From assembly GCF_003855095.1 (NCBI RefSeq), contig NZ_CP033972.1:5518001-5582000 (forward strand): a stretch of 64,000 bases of DNA, in the 5' to 3' direction. Origin of the DNA: Gordonia insulae. GTDB taxonomy: Bacteria; Actinomycetota; Actinomycetes; Mycobacteriales; Mycobacteriaceae. Of this stretch, positions 1-8,143 are shown one piece after another. Made by a program: the position numbers and the translations under genes. Position 1 is the stretch's first letter. Every line of letters starts with the position of its first letter. The notes under the pieces were generated by a model. It saw only the letters and a program-made list of their open reading frames with translations. It was not told the origin of the DNA and did not search any database.

Positions 1-15
1 AACGAGATCACCCGC

Positions 16-29
16 GACGTCCGGACGTC
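16..29. other. 14-bp perfect palindrome at window edge
   Basis: GACGTCCGGACGTC reads the same on both strands. It lies downstream of the TetR gene stop, near the window edge. It could be part of a terminator or an operator for a gene outside the window; nothing else supports either reading. Confidence 0.3.
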
Positions 30-79
30 ATCGGGTGGGGGCTGCTGCGGCGGCTGAGCCGCGCGCGGCCGACCGCGGG

Positions 80-784
80 TCAGGTCGCCGTCGGTGGGAT
101 ATCGGCTCCGTCGATGTCCGGGGCTTCGGTGAGGTCGACGAGCTCGGTGCCGAGATCCGTGAGGAATGCGACAATCATGTCGCCCAACATCTTTCGCTGA
201 CCGGGGCGTTGATCGGCGGCGGTGAGGTCGCGGCCGAACAATGTCTTGAACGTGTAGCGGTTGGCCACCCGGAAGAAGCAATAGCTGCTGATGGCCAGGT
301 GCACATCGAGCGCGTCGACGTCGGTGCGGAACAGACCGCGGTCGCGGCCCACCTCGAGGATGCGACCGAGGATGTCGACGGCTGGGCTGCCCAGCTCCTG
401 GACCGCGGCCGAGTTCTTGATGTGGGCGCCCTTGAGGATGTTCTCGCCCGCGACGATGCGGATGAAGTCGGGATTGCGGTCGTGGTGATCGAAGGTGATC
501 TCCGCGAGCTGCCGGATGGCGGTGACGGGGTCGTCCTCGATGTGGCTGACGCGCTGTTCGAGGCGACGGATCTTGCCGTAGGAGGTCTCCAGGACGGCTT
601 GGTAGAGACCGTCCTTGTCGCCGTAGTAGTAGTAGATCATCCGCTTGGTGGTGTGGGTCTTCGCGGCGATCTCGTCCACCCGGGCGCCGGCATAGCCCTT
701 GTTCGCGAATTCCTTGGTGGCCACGGCGACGATGTTCGCCTTGGTGCGTTCGCTGTCGCGGCGGCGGACGGTCTCGGTGGTCAC
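80..784 (-). CDS. TetR-family transcriptional regulator of the adjacent quinate/shikimate cluster
   Basis: The 234-residue protein has the usual TetR length. Residues about 15-60 form the helix-turn-helix domain, with the family pattern AxxxFANKGY, then DEIA, then TKRMIYYYYGDKDGLY for the recognition helix and following tyrosines. The rest is a helical ligand-binding domain with no recognisable ligand signature. The gene has its own promoter region, and a 19-bp motif starting 4 bp upstream of the ATG recurs twice in the transporter/dehydratase divergent promoter. I infer that it represses itself and the catabolic genes and is released by a pathway compound. Corynebacterium glutamicum uses a LysR-type regulator (QsuR) for the equivalent pathway, so a TetR regulator here would be a replacement. 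The family is certain; the target is inferred. Confidence 0.88.
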   Translation of the reverse strand: MTTETVRRRDSERTKANIVAVATKEFANKGYAGARVDEIAAKTHTTKRMIYYYYGDKDGLYQAVLETSYGKIRRLEQRVSHIEDDPVTAIRQLAEITFDHHDRNPDFIRIVAGENILKGAHIKNSAAVQELGSPAVDILGRILEVGRDRGLFRTDVDALDVHLAISSYCFFRVANRYTFKTLFGRDLTAADQRPGQRKMLGDMIVAFLTDLGTELVDLTEAPDIDGADIPPTAT

Positions 785-787
785 CTG

Positions 788-806
788 ATGAACTCTATCG
801 TTCGTT
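788..806 (+). promoter_or_regulatory. Putative TetR operator, copy 1 (autoregulatory)
   Basis: ATGAACTCTATCGTTCGTT lies just upstream of the tetR start. It shares ATGAACT-T-T-GT----TT with two copies at 3249-3267 and 3336-3354. A wider inverted repeat ATGAAC/GTTCAT spans 788-809. Its position fits autorepression. Confidence 0.6.
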
Positions 807-830
807 CATTGCCGGCGCCGTCCTCGACGG

Positions 831-1769
831 TCACGCACTCCGCGGCACGGCGGCGTCCTCGGCGGCGATCAGATCACGGATGTGGCGCGTCATGCGCGCG
901 GCGTCGGGCTCGATGCCGTGGAACAGATGCAGCGCGTCGACGGCCTGATGGACGGCCATCCCGTCGCCGGTGAGGGTACGTGCGCCGACTGAACGTGCGT
1001 TGGCGATCAGTTCGGTGACGACCGGCCGGTAGACGACCTCGGCGACCCAGAGATCCGCACGCAGGGTGCCGGCCGACACCGCCATACCGGGGTGCGCGGC
1101 CATCCCGATCGGGGTGGCATGGACGAGACCGTCCGCTCGCGCGATCAGCGTGTCGGCGTCGTCGACGCCGCCCGCGGTGACCGTCGTGTCGACGAACAGC
1201 GGCCGCAGCGACTCGGCGAGCGCCCGGGCCCGCACGGGGTCGGCGTCGACGATGTGGAATCGCCCGACCCCCCGCGTCAGCATCGCGTACGCGACCGCCG
1301 CACCTGCGCCGCCCGCGCCGAGTTGGACGACGGCCGAGCGCGAGACGGGGTCGGGACTCTCGTCGCCGAATCCGAGGTCGAAGTTGCGTGCGAATCCCGA
1401 CCAGTCGGTGTTGTGGCCGATGCGGCGGCCGTCGTCGAACACCACCGTGTTGACGGCCCCCAATCGCTCGGCCCCGGGCGACAGCTCGTCGAGGAGATCG
1501 AGCACACGCTGTTTGAACGGATGGGTGACGTTGAGTCCCCGCATGCCGATCGCCTGCGCGCGGTCGAGGACCGCGCCGAGGTCGAAGGTCGGTGCGTCGG
1601 CGGGCGGAACGTCGAGGACGAGGTAACTGTGGTGTAGCCCGTGAGCCGCGGCCTCACGTTCGTGCATCGGTGGTGTCAGGGAGTGCGAGATGCCCTGCCC
1701 GACCAGAGCGCAGACTGTTGCTCCCTCGTGGATTCGGCTTGCGGCGGTGGCGAACTCGGAGTGGAACAT
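831..1769 (-). CDS. Quinate/shikimate dehydrogenase (AroE/YdiB/QsuD family)
   Basis: The 312-residue protein oxidises quinate or shikimate with NAD(P), giving the 3-dehydro acids. The substrate-binding ISHSLTP motif is at residues 27-33, NVTHPFK with catalytic Lys at 80-86, and GHNTD with catalytic Asp at 118-122. The Rossmann glycine motif GAGGAG is at 151-156. An Asp (D175) follows the second strand, which favours NAD over NADP and suits a catabolic enzyme rather than biosynthetic AroE. I chose the ATG at 1769 because GAGAGAGA precedes it and homology begins there; an upstream in-frame extension is compositionally noncoding. It lies 40 bp downstream of the MHS transporter on the same strand, so the two are probably cotranscribed. 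It could act on quinate, shikimate or both. Confidence 0.85.
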   Translation of the reverse strand: MFHSEFATAASRIHEGATVCALVGQGISHSLTPPMHEREAAAHGLHHSYLVLDVPPADAPTFDLGAVLDRAQAIGMRGLNVTHPFKQRVLDLLDELSPGAERLGAVNTVVFDDGRRIGHNTDWSGFARNFDLGFGDESPDPVSRSAVVQLGAGGAGAAVAYAMLTRGVGRFHIVDADPVRARALAESLRPLFVDTTVTAGGVDDADTLIARADGLVHATPIGMAAHPGMAVSAGTLRADLWVAEVVYRPVVTELIANARSVGARTLTGDGMAVHQAVDALHLFHGIEPDAARMTRHIRDLIAAEDAAVPRSA

Positions 1770-1809
1770 GAGTCTCTCTCGTGGTCGGGCAGGGCGATGA
1801 GCGGGACGG

Positions 1810-3168
1810 TCAGGCCGGCGAGCCGTTGAGCACGCGTCGCTTCTCGGCGGCGTCGGGTGCGGCGGGCCGCACACCGAGCTGCATCGTGTCGGTCTTGTGG
1901 GTCTCCACCGCCGTGGATGCGGCCGCTGCTGCGATCAGGGCGCAGACCGCGACGACGATCGCGACCGGGACCCAGCCCATGCGGCCGTCACCGAGGATCG
2001 CCGCGGCGATGAGCGGCAGGAAACCACTGCTCATGAAGCCGATCTGCGTACCGATCGCGACACCGGAGTAGCGGACCTGGGCGGGGAACATCTCCGCGTA
2101 GAACGACGGCCAGATGGCGTTGGCCGCAGCGTAGACGAACGACTGGATGACCAAGGTGGAGAACAAGATCACCCAGAAGGAGCCGGTGGTCAGCAGGAAC
2201 AGGTAAGGGAAGGCGAGGACTGCGCAGCCGACCGCTCCGCCGATGAAGATCGGCTTGCGTCCGATGCGATCGGATGCGAGGCCCCACAACGGCTGGGTGA
2301 ACAGCATGGTCAGGTTCGCCACGACGCTCACGATCAGCATCGAACTCTTGGAGACCTCGAAGTCGTCGGTCGCGTACTTGAGCGCGAAGGTGGAGAAGAG
2401 GGTGCTCATGGTCGAGATCAATGCGCAGGCGATCACGCGCAGCAGCGGACGCCAGTGATTGCGCAGCAGGTTGAACAGCGGGATCTGGGAGACGCCGTCG
2501 GCGTCTTCGAGGGCCTCGAAAACCGGGGTCTCGGGCATGGTCCGTCGGATCAGATACGCGACGATCATCACCACCGCGCTGAACAGGAACGGGATGCGCC
2601 AGCCCCAGCTGAGCAGTGCGTCCTCGGGCAGCGCGGCCACCGGGATGAACGCCAGGGTGCCGACCAGCAGACCGGCCTGCGTGCCGTTGAGGGTCCAACT
2701 GGCATAGAACGCACGCTTGCCCGAGTCGGAGTGCTCGACGGTCAGTGAACTCGCGCCGGATTGCTCGCCGGCGGCGGACAGGCCCTGCAGGAGGCGCAGG
2801 GACACGAGAGCGATGGGTGCGGCGATGCCGATGGTGTTGTAGTCGGGCAGGCAGCCGATCAGGAAGGTGGCAGCGCCCATCAGCAGCAGGGTGAACACCA
2901 GCACCCGTTGGCGCCCGATGCGATCGCCGAAGTGGCCCAGGATCACCGCGCCGACGGGGCGTGCGACGTAGGCGACGCCGAAGGTGGCGAAGGCGGCGAG
3001 AGTTCCTGCGCCCGAGCTGAACTCGGGAAAGAAGATCTTGTTGAACACCAGCGCTGACGCGGTGCCGAAGATGAAGAAGTCGTAGTACTCGACAAGGCTG
3101 CCCATGAAGCTGGCCAGCGCGGCCTTGCGCGGCGCCGGCGCCGGCAGGTCGTGATGGGTGGTGGTCAT
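1810..3168 (-). CDS. MFS transporter, metabolite:H+ symporter (MHS) subfamily, probable shikimate/quinate uptake
   Basis: The 452-residue membrane protein has about 12 hydrophobic segments. The MHS signatures are visible: SLVEYYDFFIFG in the first helix, GHFGDRIGRQ in loop 2-3, and RLLQGLSAAGEQSG in helix 4. The family includes ShiA (shikimate), KgtP and ProP; uptake of quinate or shikimate is inferred from the flanking dehydrogenase and dehydroshikimate dehydratase. The ATG at 3168 is preceded by a strong GGAGG six bases away; an ATG further upstream would bypass that site. It is divergent from the dehydratase gene, with two putative TetR operators between them. Confidence 0.85.
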   Translation of the reverse strand: MTTTHHDLPAPAPRKAALASFMGSLVEYYDFFIFGTASALVFNKIFFPEFSSGAGTLAAFATFGVAYVARPVGAVILGHFGDRIGRQRVLVFTLLLMGAATFLIGCLPDYNTIGIAAPIALVSLRLLQGLSAAGEQSGASSLTVEHSDSGKRAFYASWTLNGTQAGLLVGTLAFIPVAALPEDALLSWGWRIPFLFSAVVMIVAYLIRRTMPETPVFEALEDADGVSQIPLFNLLRNHWRPLLRVIACALISTMSTLFSTFALKYATDDFEVSKSSMLIVSVVANLTMLFTQPLWGLASDRIGRKPIFIGGAVGCAVLAFPYLFLLTTGSFWVILFSTLVIQSFVYAAANAIWPSFYAEMFPAQVRYSGVAIGTQIGFMSSGFLPLIAAAILGDGRMGWVPVAIVVAVCALIAAAAASTAVETHKTDTMQLGVRPAAPDAAEKRRVLNGSPA

Positions 3169-3248
3169 CGGTCCTCCAGGTGTGGTGGGCGCCACCACGT
3201 GGGCGGCGTGTGACTGAGACTACAAAGGTCTTCATTCATCGTCAAGAC

Positions 3249-3267
3249 AACTAACCAGATAGTTCAT
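3249..3267 (-). promoter_or_regulatory. Putative TetR operator, copy 2
   Basis: Read on the minus strand this is ATGAACTATCTGGTTAGTT, identical at 15 of 19 positions to copy 1 upstream of tetR. The core is AAC-N6-GTT. It lies on the transporter side of the divergent promoter region. Confidence 0.6.
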
Positions 3268-3335
3268 AAAAGTTCCATAGATGCAGGTGGTGGCACCGCA
3301 AAAGCGAACTGTATTCACTCGACATGGACTCGCTA

Positions 3336-3354
3336 ATGAACTGTTTGGTACATT
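3336..3354 (+). promoter_or_regulatory. Putative TetR operator, copy 3
   Basis: ATGAACTGTTTGGTACATT lies 40 bp before the dehydratase start codon and is inverted relative to copy 2. A lone half-like GAACTGT also occurs at 3306-3312. Confidence 0.55.
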
Positions 3355-3393
3355 TACGCCCACAGTGTCCGACGTCACTCCCGGAGGTTGACG

Positions 3394-5340
3394 ATGACCA
3401 CAGCCACCACCACATCGACCGCGACGGCAGCCGTACCCGTGAATCGGGGGGACCGTCTGCCACCCACCGCCATCGCCACGGTGTGTCTGTCGGGCACCCT
3501 CGACGAGAAACTGGATGCGGCTGCGGAGGCCGGCTTCGACGGAGTGGAGATCTTCGAACCCGATCTCATCGCCGCGCCGGCGGGGCCGCGCGAGGTCGCC
3601 CGGGCAGCCGCCGATCGTGGGCTCTCCATCGATCTCTATCAGCCGTTCCGCGACCTCGACAGCACCGTCGACGACCGGTTCGCGCGTAATCTCGTCCGGC
3701 TCGAGCGAAAGTTCGATCTGATGGACGACCTCGGCTGCGATCTGCTGCTCGTGTGCTCGTCCCCGCTCGATACGGCGGTGGTCGACGACGACAGGCTCTG
3801 CGAACAGCTCGCGACCGCCGCGGACCTCGCGGCCGAGCGCGGCAAACGGCTGGCATACGAGGCGCTGGCGTGGGGGAGGCACGTCAACGACTATCGTCAT
3901 GCCGCGCGACTCGTCGACATGGTGGGCAATCCGGTGCTCGGGAACTGCCTCGACAGCTTCCACATCTTGTCCCGCGACGACGACCCGGCCGGTATCGCGA
4001 CGATGGCGCCGGACTCGATCTTCTTCCTTCAACTCGCCGACGCGCCGAAGCTGCAGATGGACGTGCTGCAGTGGAGTCGACATCACCGGTGCCTGCCCGG
4101 GCAGGGCAACTTCGACCTGGCCGGATTCATCCGGGCGGTGCAGGCGGCCGGATATCGAGGTCCGTGGTCCCTCGAGGTGTTCAGTGACCTGTTCCGTCAT
4201 GCCGACGCGGGACGTACCGCGCGTGACGCCCGCCGGTCGCTGCGTTACCTGGCCGAGTTGGCCGGTCACGATCCCGCCGGAGCCGAGTTGCGCCGGGTCA
4301 CCGGCGACGTCGTCTCGGTACGGGTCGCCGCCGGGCCGGTGATGGCTCCGAAGGTGGCGGAGACGTTGTCGCACATCGGTTTCGATCTGCAGGGCGTCGA
4401 CAGCGAGACGGGTCTGCGGCTCTATCGTGATGCCGACATCGCGGTCGTCGTCGATGCGACCGCCGGTACCGTGTGGACGGCGCCGGGCCTGCCCGCCGAC
4501 ATGCCGTCGATCGCCCAGATCGGTATGCGCAGCGACGATCCGACCGCGTGGACCGATCGGGCTGCCGCGTTCGATGTCCCGGTCGCCTCGGTGGCCGCGC
4601 CGGGAACCGTCTCGACCGGCGACGAGGTGGTGCGCCTCGAGGTGACCGACACGCTGGCCGTCGATCTCCGCGCCGTGGTGTCCGCGGCTGAGTGGCAGCA
4701 GCGGTTCGACCTGGTGCCACGGCAGCCGGAGCCGCCGTCGCACCTCTTCGACGGCGTCGACCACGTCGGCATCGGGATCGCCACCGCCGACTGGGAGGGC
4801 GCGATGCTCTTGTTGCGCTCGGTGTTCGGCATGCACGTCGACGACGGCCTCGACGTCCCGGACGCGGTCGGCACGATGCGCAGCCAGGCCCTGACGATGC
4901 CCACCGCATCCGGATCGACCGTGCGGATCGTGGCATCGATGGTGCCGAGCCAGCTCGACGCGCACGGTCCGCTCCGTCGACGCGGTGGCCTGACGCACGC
5001 GGCGTTCGCCTGCGACGACATCGTCGATGTGGCACGAGCGTGCCGATCCCGCGGGCTGCGTGCACTCTCCATCCCCGACAACTACTACGACGACCTGCGG
5101 GCGCGATACGACCTGCCCGAGAACATGATCGAGCAGATGCGCGATCTGGACATCCTCTACGACAACGACGGGCACGGCGGAGAGTTCCTGCACTTCTTCA
5201 CGCCGACCATCGGAGAAGACCTGTTCTTCGAGGTCGTCTGCCGTCGCAACGGATATCGCGGGTACGGCGAGGTGAACTCACCTGTGCGGGTGGCGGCCGA
5301 ACTGCACCGCCGGGCCGTCGAGGAGGCGGGCGGCCGGTAG
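3394..5340 (+). CDS. qsuB: 3-dehydroshikimate dehydratase, two-domain QsuB/QuiC1 type
   Basis: The enzyme dehydrates 3-dehydroshikimate to protocatechuate, feeding quinate and shikimate into the beta-ketoadipate pathway. The 648-residue length matches two-domain bacterial enzymes such as QsuB. Residues about 15-285 are a sugar-phosphate isomerase-like TIM barrel with conserved acidic metal ligands (DGVEIFEPD; LAYEALAWG; NCLDSFH; LEVFSD). Residues about 450-640 are a vicinal-oxygen-chelate domain like 4-hydroxyphenylpyruvate dioxygenase, with metal-ligand candidates in VDHVGIG, LTHAAFAC and FFEVVCR. The family is often annotated as a 4-hydroxyphenylpyruvate dioxygenase fusion, but dehydratase activity comes from the barrel. 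The ATG at 3394 has GGAGG six bases upstream; an earlier TTG at 3388 is less likely. No dehydroquinate dehydratase is next to it. Confidence 0.85.
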   Translation: MTTATTTSTATAAVPVNRGDRLPPTAIATVCLSGTLDEKLDAAAEAGFDGVEIFEPDLIAAPAGPREVARAAADRGLSIDLYQPFRDLDSTVDDRFARNLVRLERKFDLMDDLGCDLLLVCSSPLDTAVVDDDRLCEQLATAADLAAERGKRLAYEALAWGRHVNDYRHAARLVDMVGNPVLGNCLDSFHILSRDDDPAGIATMAPDSIFFLQLADAPKLQMDVLQWSRHHRCLPGQGNFDLAGFIRAVQAAGYRGPWSLEVFSDLFRHADAGRTARDARRSLRYLAELAGHDPAGAELRRVTGDVVSVRVAAGPVMAPKVAETLSHIGFDLQGVDSETGLRLYRDADIAVVVDATAGTVWTAPGLPADMPSIAQIGMRSDDPTAWTDRAAAFDVPVASVAAPGTVSTGDEVVRLEVTDTLAVDLRAVVSAAEWQQRFDLVPRQPEPPSHLFDGVDHVGIGIATADWEGAMLLLRSVFGMHVDDGLDVPDAVGTMRSQALTMPTASGSTVRIVASMVPSQLDAHGPLRRRGGLTHAAFACDDIVDVARACRSRGLRALSIPDNYYDDLRARYDLPENMIEQMRDLDILYDNDGHGGEFLHFFTPTIGEDLFFEVVCRRNGYRGYGEVNSPVRVAAELHRRAVEEAGGR

Positions 5341-5366
5341 CCGGGCCGGGCGGTCGAGCGATCAGG

Positions 5367-5984
5367 TCAGGAACGCAGGGGTAGTCCGTTGCGGTCCCGG
5401 ACGCTGCCGGTCAGCATCATGATGCCGTCGATCAGTGCCCAGAGGCCGACACCCATCAGGATGAACAGTCCGACGATGAAGATCGCGGTGACCCAGCCGA
5501 TGATGGTGAGCGCCAACTGTATTCCGCCGGTCTGGTTGTCGCCGATGTAGAACCGGCCCACCCCGAGGCTGCCGAGGAAGATCTGCAGGAGACCGGCGAC
5601 GATCTTGGACTTGTCCGAGTACGGGAGACCGGACGACGGGTCCCGGCCGAACGGTGCGGAGGGATCCATCCCCGGATAGGCGGACCCGTAGGCGCCGTAC
5701 GGCTGAACTCCGCCCGGCGGCACCCCGTAACCGTAGGGCTGCTGCTGTCCGTACCCCGTCGCCCCGAACGCATTCGGGTCCGCCGGATACGGGTTCGGCT
5801 GGGCGTAGGGGTCGGCCTGCGCATACGGATTGGGCTGCACGTACGGATTGGCCTGCGCATACGGATCGGCCTGGGCATACGGATCCGCCTGCGGGTTCGG
5901 CGCGCCCTGCGCGTACGGGTCACCAGCGCCGTGGGACTGGGGATCGCGATAGGGGTCGTTCGGGTTCGGTCCCGGGTAGCTCAT
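5367..5984 (-). CDS. TM2-domain membrane protein with Pro/Tyr/Gln-rich N terminus
   Basis: The 205-residue protein has a repetitive N-terminal half of degenerate DPYAQ/NPYAQ units (about residues 22-70), then a C-terminal TM2 domain (about 125-200). That domain has two hydrophobic helices separated by the LGVGRFYIGD turn and ends with a WALIDGIMML-like helix. TM2 proteins are small membrane proteins of unknown function, common in actinobacteria, and the N-terminal repeats probably face the cytoplasm. I chose the ATG at 5984 because homology starts with MSYPGPNPND; the frame stays open upstream only through a repeat region. It converges with the dehydratase gene, 26 bp away. Nothing links it to the neighbouring pathway. 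Confidence 0.75.
   Translation of the reverse strand: MSYPGPNPNDPYRDPQSHGAGDPYAQGAPNPQADPYAQADPYAQANPYVQPNPYAQADPYAQPNPYPADPNAFGATGYGQQQPYGYGVPPGGVQPYGAYGSAYPGMDPSAPFGRDPSSGLPYSDKSKIVAGLLQIFLGSLGVGRFYIGDNQTGGIQLALTIIGWVTAIFIVGLFILMGVGLWALIDGIMMLTGSVRDRNGLPLRS
5775..5921 (-). repeat. In-frame repeats coding for DPYAQ/NPYAQ units
   Basis: About seven degenerate 18-bp units (six codons, e.g. ADPYAQ, ANPYVQ, PNPYAQ) form the N-terminal half of the TM2 protein. Copies differ slightly, and such arrays vary in copy number between strains. Confidence 0.7.
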
Positions 5985-6050
5985 CGCCACATCATCGCAC
6001 GCCGGTCCGAGGACGGGGGAGACGTCGTTCGGCCGACCGGCGGCGCGGTC

Positions 6051-6118
6051 ACCGTTCCCCGTCGCTTCGCTCGCCCGGTCAGCATTCCCCGTCGCTTCGC
6101 TCGCCCCGTTACGTGGCG
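6051..6118 (-). repeat. 30-bp direct repeat array, copy set 1 (family also at 44306-44400)
   Basis: Two 30-bp units (6051-6080 and 6081-6110) and a truncated third share the core CCCCGTCGCTTCGCTCGCCC. The array lies between the TM2 gene and the hydrolase gene and supplies the last codons and stop of the hydrolase. The same core and 30-bp period recur inside the dehydrogenase gene at 43924-45078. Confidence 0.75.
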
Positions 6119-7209
6119 CTTCGCTCGTCCTCGATGGCCTCGAGCACGGCCTCGACGGTGTCCTCGTCGCCGGTGAAGTCCTGCGGACGCTGCCCCTCAC
6201 TCATCAGGTGTCGCCAGTTGGCTGGATCGAACATCACGGCCTCGTTGCCTTCGATGAAGTCGATGATGACCTTCGTGAAGTGTTCCGGGTCGCTGTGGAA
6301 CGGGAAGTGCCCACAACCGGCGAAGGTGACCAGTTCGGAGTGCGGAATCGCCGAGTGCGCGAGTTGCGCGTGGTGATAAGGGATCACCGTGTCCTCGTCG
6401 CCCCAGATCAGCAGGACCGGGAGGCGCTCGGTGAGATAGCAACGATCCATCATCGTGACCACCTGGCCACGCCAATCCACCACTGCGCGCAGCGTGCGCA
6501 TGAATGCCTGGGATGCGGTCGGGTCGGCGAGATCGCCGAGCACCCGGACCAGATCCTCGTGATCGTTCAACATCCGCCGCGGTGAGACGCCTGCGGGGAT
6601 ACCGGGGACGTGTGGGGCGGCCGCCAGCGTCCGGGCCGCTCCGCGCAGCGTCGGCATCACACCCGGCACACGCAGCAGGGTGAGGATCTCGTGCGCCACC
6701 GGCATCGTCACGAGTCGGAGCGCGGGATGGACCTCGCGGGTCACGCCGCCCGCGGCCACCAGGACCAGACGTTCGACAAAGCGGGGGAACTGATAACAGA
6801 ACTGCATGGCGACACCGCCGCCGAGCGAGTGGCCGACGACGGTGACCTTGCTGTGGCCCAGGACGACCAGCAGGTCGCGCATGCCGTTCGCGAAAGCGGG
6901 AACCGAGTAGTCGGCGCGCGGCTTCTCCGAGCGGCCGTGCCCCAAGAGGTCGGGGGCGATGACCGTGTAGTGCTGCGCCAGGGTGGGGATGATGTCGTCC
7001 CACGTCGACGAGTTGTCGCCGATGCCGTGGATCAACAGCAGTGCGGGTCCACTGCCCGCGATGCGATAGGCGCGGCGATAACCGTGGATGGTGTGGTACT
7101 CGATGCGCATCTCGGTGTCGGTGACGGGCCGCAGCGCCGGGGTCTTGCCGGACTGGGTTCGGGCGCGACCACGCGAACTCGAAGTGGGCGGGTGCGTACT
7201 ACCGGACAC
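6109..7209 (-). CDS. Alpha/beta-fold hydrolase
   Basis: The 366-residue protein has a complete alpha/beta-hydrolase core. It shows the oxyanion HGIGDN motif at 61-66, the nucleophile elbow GHSLGG with Ser128, an acid in WGDEDTVIP near residue 280 and a catalytic His in the GCGHFPFHSD segment near 310. It resembles mycobacterial Rv2715-type hydrolases; the substrate is unknown. The start is GTG at 7209, with AGGAG five bases upstream. The first 33 residues are low-complexity and may not belong to the fold. The C terminus, ending ERSAT, is encoded partly by the 30-bp repeat array and so may have been altered by repeat insertion. There is no signal peptide. Confidence 0.8.
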   Translation of the reverse strand: MSGSTHPPTSSSRGRARTQSGKTPALRPVTDTEMRIEYHTIHGYRRAYRIAGSGPALLLIHGIGDNSSTWDDIIPTLAQHYTVIAPDLLGHGRSEKPRADYSVPAFANGMRDLLVVLGHSKVTVVGHSLGGGVAMQFCYQFPRFVERLVLVAAGGVTREVHPALRLVTMPVAHEILTLLRVPGVMPTLRGAARTLAAAPHVPGIPAGVSPRRMLNDHEDLVRVLGDLADPTASQAFMRTLRAVVDWRGQVVTMMDRCYLTERLPVLLIWGDEDTVIPYHHAQLAHSAIPHSELVTFAGCGHFPFHSDPEHFTKVIIDFIEGNEAVMFDPANWRHLMSEGQRPQDFTGDEDTVEAVLEAIEDERSAT

Positions 7210-7444
7210 GGTGGCTCCTCGTGATCACGTCTGCGTGATGTCTCGGGCTGCGGCTTCTGCTGCGGCGTCGGCCGCTGGGCGGTGTATGCCGACCGACGCT
7301 GGTGCCGACATCCTTACCCCCGAGTAAACCGTACGTTGGCACATCTCGCCCAAGATGTTGCATCGAGTTAACCTCGGCACGAGATCACACTCCACGGACC
7401 CATGAACAGGTGGTTCGCCGACCGCATATCGCCGTCGGCGTCAC

Positions 7445-7450
7445 TAGGCT
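7445..7450 (+). promoter_or_regulatory. -10 element TAGGCT of a probable leaderless DedA transcript
   Basis: TAGGCT ends 5 nt before the ATG at 7456 and no Shine-Dalgarno sequence lies between. The context CACTAGGCTGG is shared with the GNAT gene promoter at 37000. Confidence 0.5.
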
Positions 7451-7455
7451 GGACC

Positions 7456-8136
7456 ATGATGAATCCGTTCGATGTCGACACCTTCCTGACGACCGGTGGA
7501 CTGATCGGGCTGTGCATCCTGATCTTCGTCGAAACCGGCCTGCTGATCGGATTCGTGTTTCCCGGCGACTCGGTGCTGTTCACCGCTGGTGTGCTTGCGG
7601 CGCAACCCGATCCGTTCGCGCCGCTGTGGCTGCTCTGCGTCGCGGTGCCCGCGGCCGCCATCGTCGGCGATCAGGTGGGCTACCTCATCGGCAGACGGCT
7701 CGGGTCGAGCGTCGTCGAAGGTCGGCTGATGTCCTGGATCGGACCCGAACCGCTGGAGAAGACCCACCGGTATTTCGAGCGATTCGGCGCGCTCACGGTC
7801 TTCTTCGCACGCTTCGTCGGGATCGTTCGGACGCTCACGCCGCTGGTCGCCGGATTCACCCGCATGCCGTACCGGACATTCACCCTGTTCAGCGTGCTCG
7901 GCAGTATCACCTGGGCCGCCGGGATCATCCTGCTCGGGCACTCACTGGGACAGGTCGCGATCATCCGGGACCACATCGAGGTGTTCATTCTCGCCTCGGT
8001 GCTCACCGTCCTGATCCCGACCGCGATCCATGTGGGGCGTCGCTGGCGCACTGTCCGGCGGAGTCGCGCAGCCCAGGCCGGGCGGCCACCTCACCCAGGG
8101 AAGGACGAGGCCGTCTCCGACGAGCCGCCGAGATGA
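7456..8136 (+). CDS. DedA-family membrane protein
   Basis: The 226-residue protein is a DedA (SNARE-associated/VTT domain) family membrane protein. The motifs are clear: ETGLLIGFVFPGDS near residues 25-38, GDQVGYLIGRRLG near 75, FFARFVGIVRTLTPLVAG near 115-135 and the terminal hydrophobic helices. The family includes undecaprenyl-phosphate and phosphatidylethanolamine flippases and affects envelope homeostasis. I start at the first of two adjacent ATGs (7456), which would be the 5' end of a leaderless mRNA. An in-frame ATG at 7402 lies upstream of the -10 box and is unlikely. The tail after about residue 195 is basic and proline-rich, probably cytoplasmic. It converges with the EspI-like gene, 7 bp apart. 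Confidence 0.85.
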   Translation: MMNPFDVDTFLTTGGLIGLCILIFVETGLLIGFVFPGDSVLFTAGVLAAQPDPFAPLWLLCVAVPAAAIVGDQVGYLIGRRLGSSVVEGRLMSWIGPEPLEKTHRYFERFGALTVFFARFVGIVRTLTPLVAGFTRMPYRTFTLFSVLGSITWAAGIILLGHSLGQVAIIRDHIEVFILASVLTVLIPTAIHVGRRWRTVRRSRAAQAGRPPHPGKDEAVSDEPPR

Positions 8137-8143
8137 CGCCGAC

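Noticed and set aside
3232..5193. Long open frame (about 650 codons) on the minus strand opposite the dehydroshikimate dehydratase
   Set aside because: It is a GC-rich shadow of the real gene: no domain, and an Arg/His/Val/Gly-rich composition typical of antisense frames.
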